From positions 1 through 64,000 of the forward strand of contig JAJDDC010000035.1 in NCBI GenBank assembly GCA_029260515.1: 64,000 bases of DNA, read 5' to 3'. This DNA comes from Phycisphaerales bacterium (lineage in GTDB: Bacteria > Planctomycetota > Phycisphaerae > Phycisphaerales > UBA1924). A program made the translations under genes and the position numbers. Below the pieces are notes generated by a model, which had not been told where the DNA came from, did not search any database, and saw only the letters and a program-made list of their open reading frames with translations. Positions within the stretch are counted from its first letter, which is position 1. Every line of letters begins with the position of its first letter. Below are positions 62,976 to 64,000 of the stretch, piece by piece.

Positions 62976-64000
62976 CCCGCCGGCTCGGTTGCGGACGCGG
63001 GCGGTGTTGTGCGCGTCGCCCACCCGCCCATCTTTGCGCCGCCCCGACGTGTGATGACGACGAGGATGACGGCGCCCGCGATCATCATCGCGGCGCTGAG
63101 CCACTGGCCGCGCGACAGGCCCAGCGGGCGTTGGACCGCCAGGTGGTCGTCGGGCAGGCGCCAGAGCTCGGTCGTGATACGGGCGGCGCCGTAGCTGATG
63201 AGGAACCAGCACCCCACCACGCCCGGCACGCGGGGCTTGCGGGCGATCCACCAGACCAGCAGTCCCACGAGCACACCCTCGATCGCCTGGTAGAGCTGCG
63301 ACGGGTGTCGGGCGGCGACGAGCGGCTCGAGGCGGGCGTGCACGTCCGGCGCGCCGCGCCACAAGGCCTCGAGCACGCGCTCGTAGGCACGCGCGTAGCT
63401 GTCGCCCTCGCGCGCAAACTCGGCCACCAGCGTGTCGAGCTGGAACCCCTGGTCGGCGTTCAGGACCGGGTGGTGGTCGGTGAGGACTTCTTGCGGGAAG
63501 CGGACGGCCCACCAGGGCGCGGGCTCGCCCGGCTGTGCGACAAGCTTGCCCAGCAGCTCGCCGTTGACGAAGTTGGCGACGCGTCCGATCGCGTAGCCGG
63601 GCATGGCGAGCATCGGGAGCAGGTCCATGACGTGCAGGGGCGGGATCCTGGCAACGCGCTGGCCTTGCTCGTCCCTGAACCCCCGGGACACCCACCAGGC
63701 GGCGAGGACGAGGCCGACGATGGCGCCGTGCGAGGCCATGCCCCCGTTGTTGATCGCCAGCAAGCCCCACCAGGGGGGCGAGTCGGAGAAATACCAGAGA
63801 AGGCTGGGCTGGTAGATGAGCACGTAGCCGAGGCGCCCGCCCAGGACCGTGCCCAGGACGAGCACGACGATGGCGTCGAAGACGCGCTGGCGCGGGATGG
63901 GGGTAAAGCCGCGCTTCGAGAGCCAGCGGAGCAGGACATAGGCGATGGAGAAGCCGGCGATGTACGACAGGCCGTACCAGCGGATTCCGAAGCCCTCGGA
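62960..64000 (-). CDS. lgt: Prolipoprotein diacylglyceryl transferase (Lgt), C-terminal part
   Basis: Partial gene: the reverse strand is open from the right edge to 62960. About 346 residues remain. Recognisable features are GFGIRWYGLSYIAGF near the edge (family start region), MASHGAIVGLVLAAWW, and the signature GRVANFVNGELLGK, in which the asparagine and arginine contact the lipid. Several helices close the chain. The enzyme attaches diacylglycerol to the lipobox cysteine, the first step in lipoprotein maturation; lipoproteins are also coded in this window. The N-terminal codons lie outside. It overlaps the convergent transporter gene by 16 bases. Confidence 0.95.
   Translation of the reverse strand, partial: SEGFGIRWYGLSYIAGFSIAYVLLRWLSKRGFTPIPRQRVFDAIVVLVLGTVLGGRLGYVLIYQPSLLWYFSDSPPWWGLLAINNGGMASHGAIVGLVLAAWWVSRGFRDEQGQRVARIPPLHVMDLLPMLAMPGYAIGRVANFVNGELLGKLVAQPGEPAPWWAVRFPQEVLTDHHPVLNADQGFQLDTLVAEFAREGDSYARAYERVLEALWRGAPDVHARLEPLVAARHPSQLYQAIEGVLVGLLVWWIARKPRVPGVVGCWFLISYGAARITTELWRLPDDHLAVQRPLGLSRGQWLSAAMMIAGAVILVVITRRGGAKMGGWATRTTPPASATEPAGQSSD

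Overview
The window comes from a GC-rich planctomycete, most probably of the class Phycisphaerae. The phylum call rests on prepilin-like proteins carrying the planctomycete FTLIE leader and DGHAEFL motif, on secreted proteins ending in the duplicated 'GC-type' dockerin tail (ADLAEP-x-G ... GCP), on two PEP-CTERM proteins, and on a complete peptidoglycan precursor gene set. The class is an inference.

Layout. Positions 1-7508 are core genes: a PBP2 fragment running off the left edge, folE2, two unknown membrane proteins, truB coupled to a family-39 glycosyltransferase, and a PAP2 phosphatase. A tRNA-Ser(GGA) gene at 7548-7634 marks the start of an accessory stretch (about 7635-14600). It holds the last 36 codons of a tyrosine recombinase, a frameshifted and truncated glycine-rich lipoprotein gene, a 1230-residue secreted hydrolase with seven LVIVD repeats and a GC-type dockerin, three tiny phage-like genes (one interrupted by an in-frame TAG), and a dockerin gene fragment.

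Positions 14669-34216 look like an alpha-glucan use and cell-surface locus. They encode a Tat-exported flavoprotein, two convergent secreted GH13 enzymes (one with a GC-type dockerin), a GH31 alpha-glucosidase, a CUT2-type sugar ABC importer whose genes follow two tandem pseudopilin genes in one apparent operon, a GC-dockerin surface protein, an esterase with a starch-binding-like N-terminus, and a PEP-CTERM protein. The inferred scheme is extracellular cleavage of glucan, monosaccharide import, and surface or pilin-like structures that hold enzyme and substrate. 34.4-41.2 kb continues with a rhodanese, another PEP-CTERM protein, a Cys-rich secreted protein, an S41 protease and a LolA-like protein.

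From 41.2 kb the genes are again core: greA; a murC-murB-ddl-(ftsQ-like) cell-wall cluster with ATGA overlaps; a Nudix hydrolase; NfeD-NfeD-FloA membrane-domain genes; a glycosyltransferase-ExbD-TonB operon without ExbB; nnrE, a bifunctional-nuclease-domain gene and truD; a DUF255 thioredoxin-fold protein with an nDsbD-like tail; an alpha/beta hydrolase pair; a DUF368 polyprenyl-phosphate transporter; and lgt running off the right edge. Start-stop overlaps (ATGA, GTGA, TGATG) are frequent, so many neighbours are probably translationally coupled. All functions are read from sequence motifs and context only; no database search was run.
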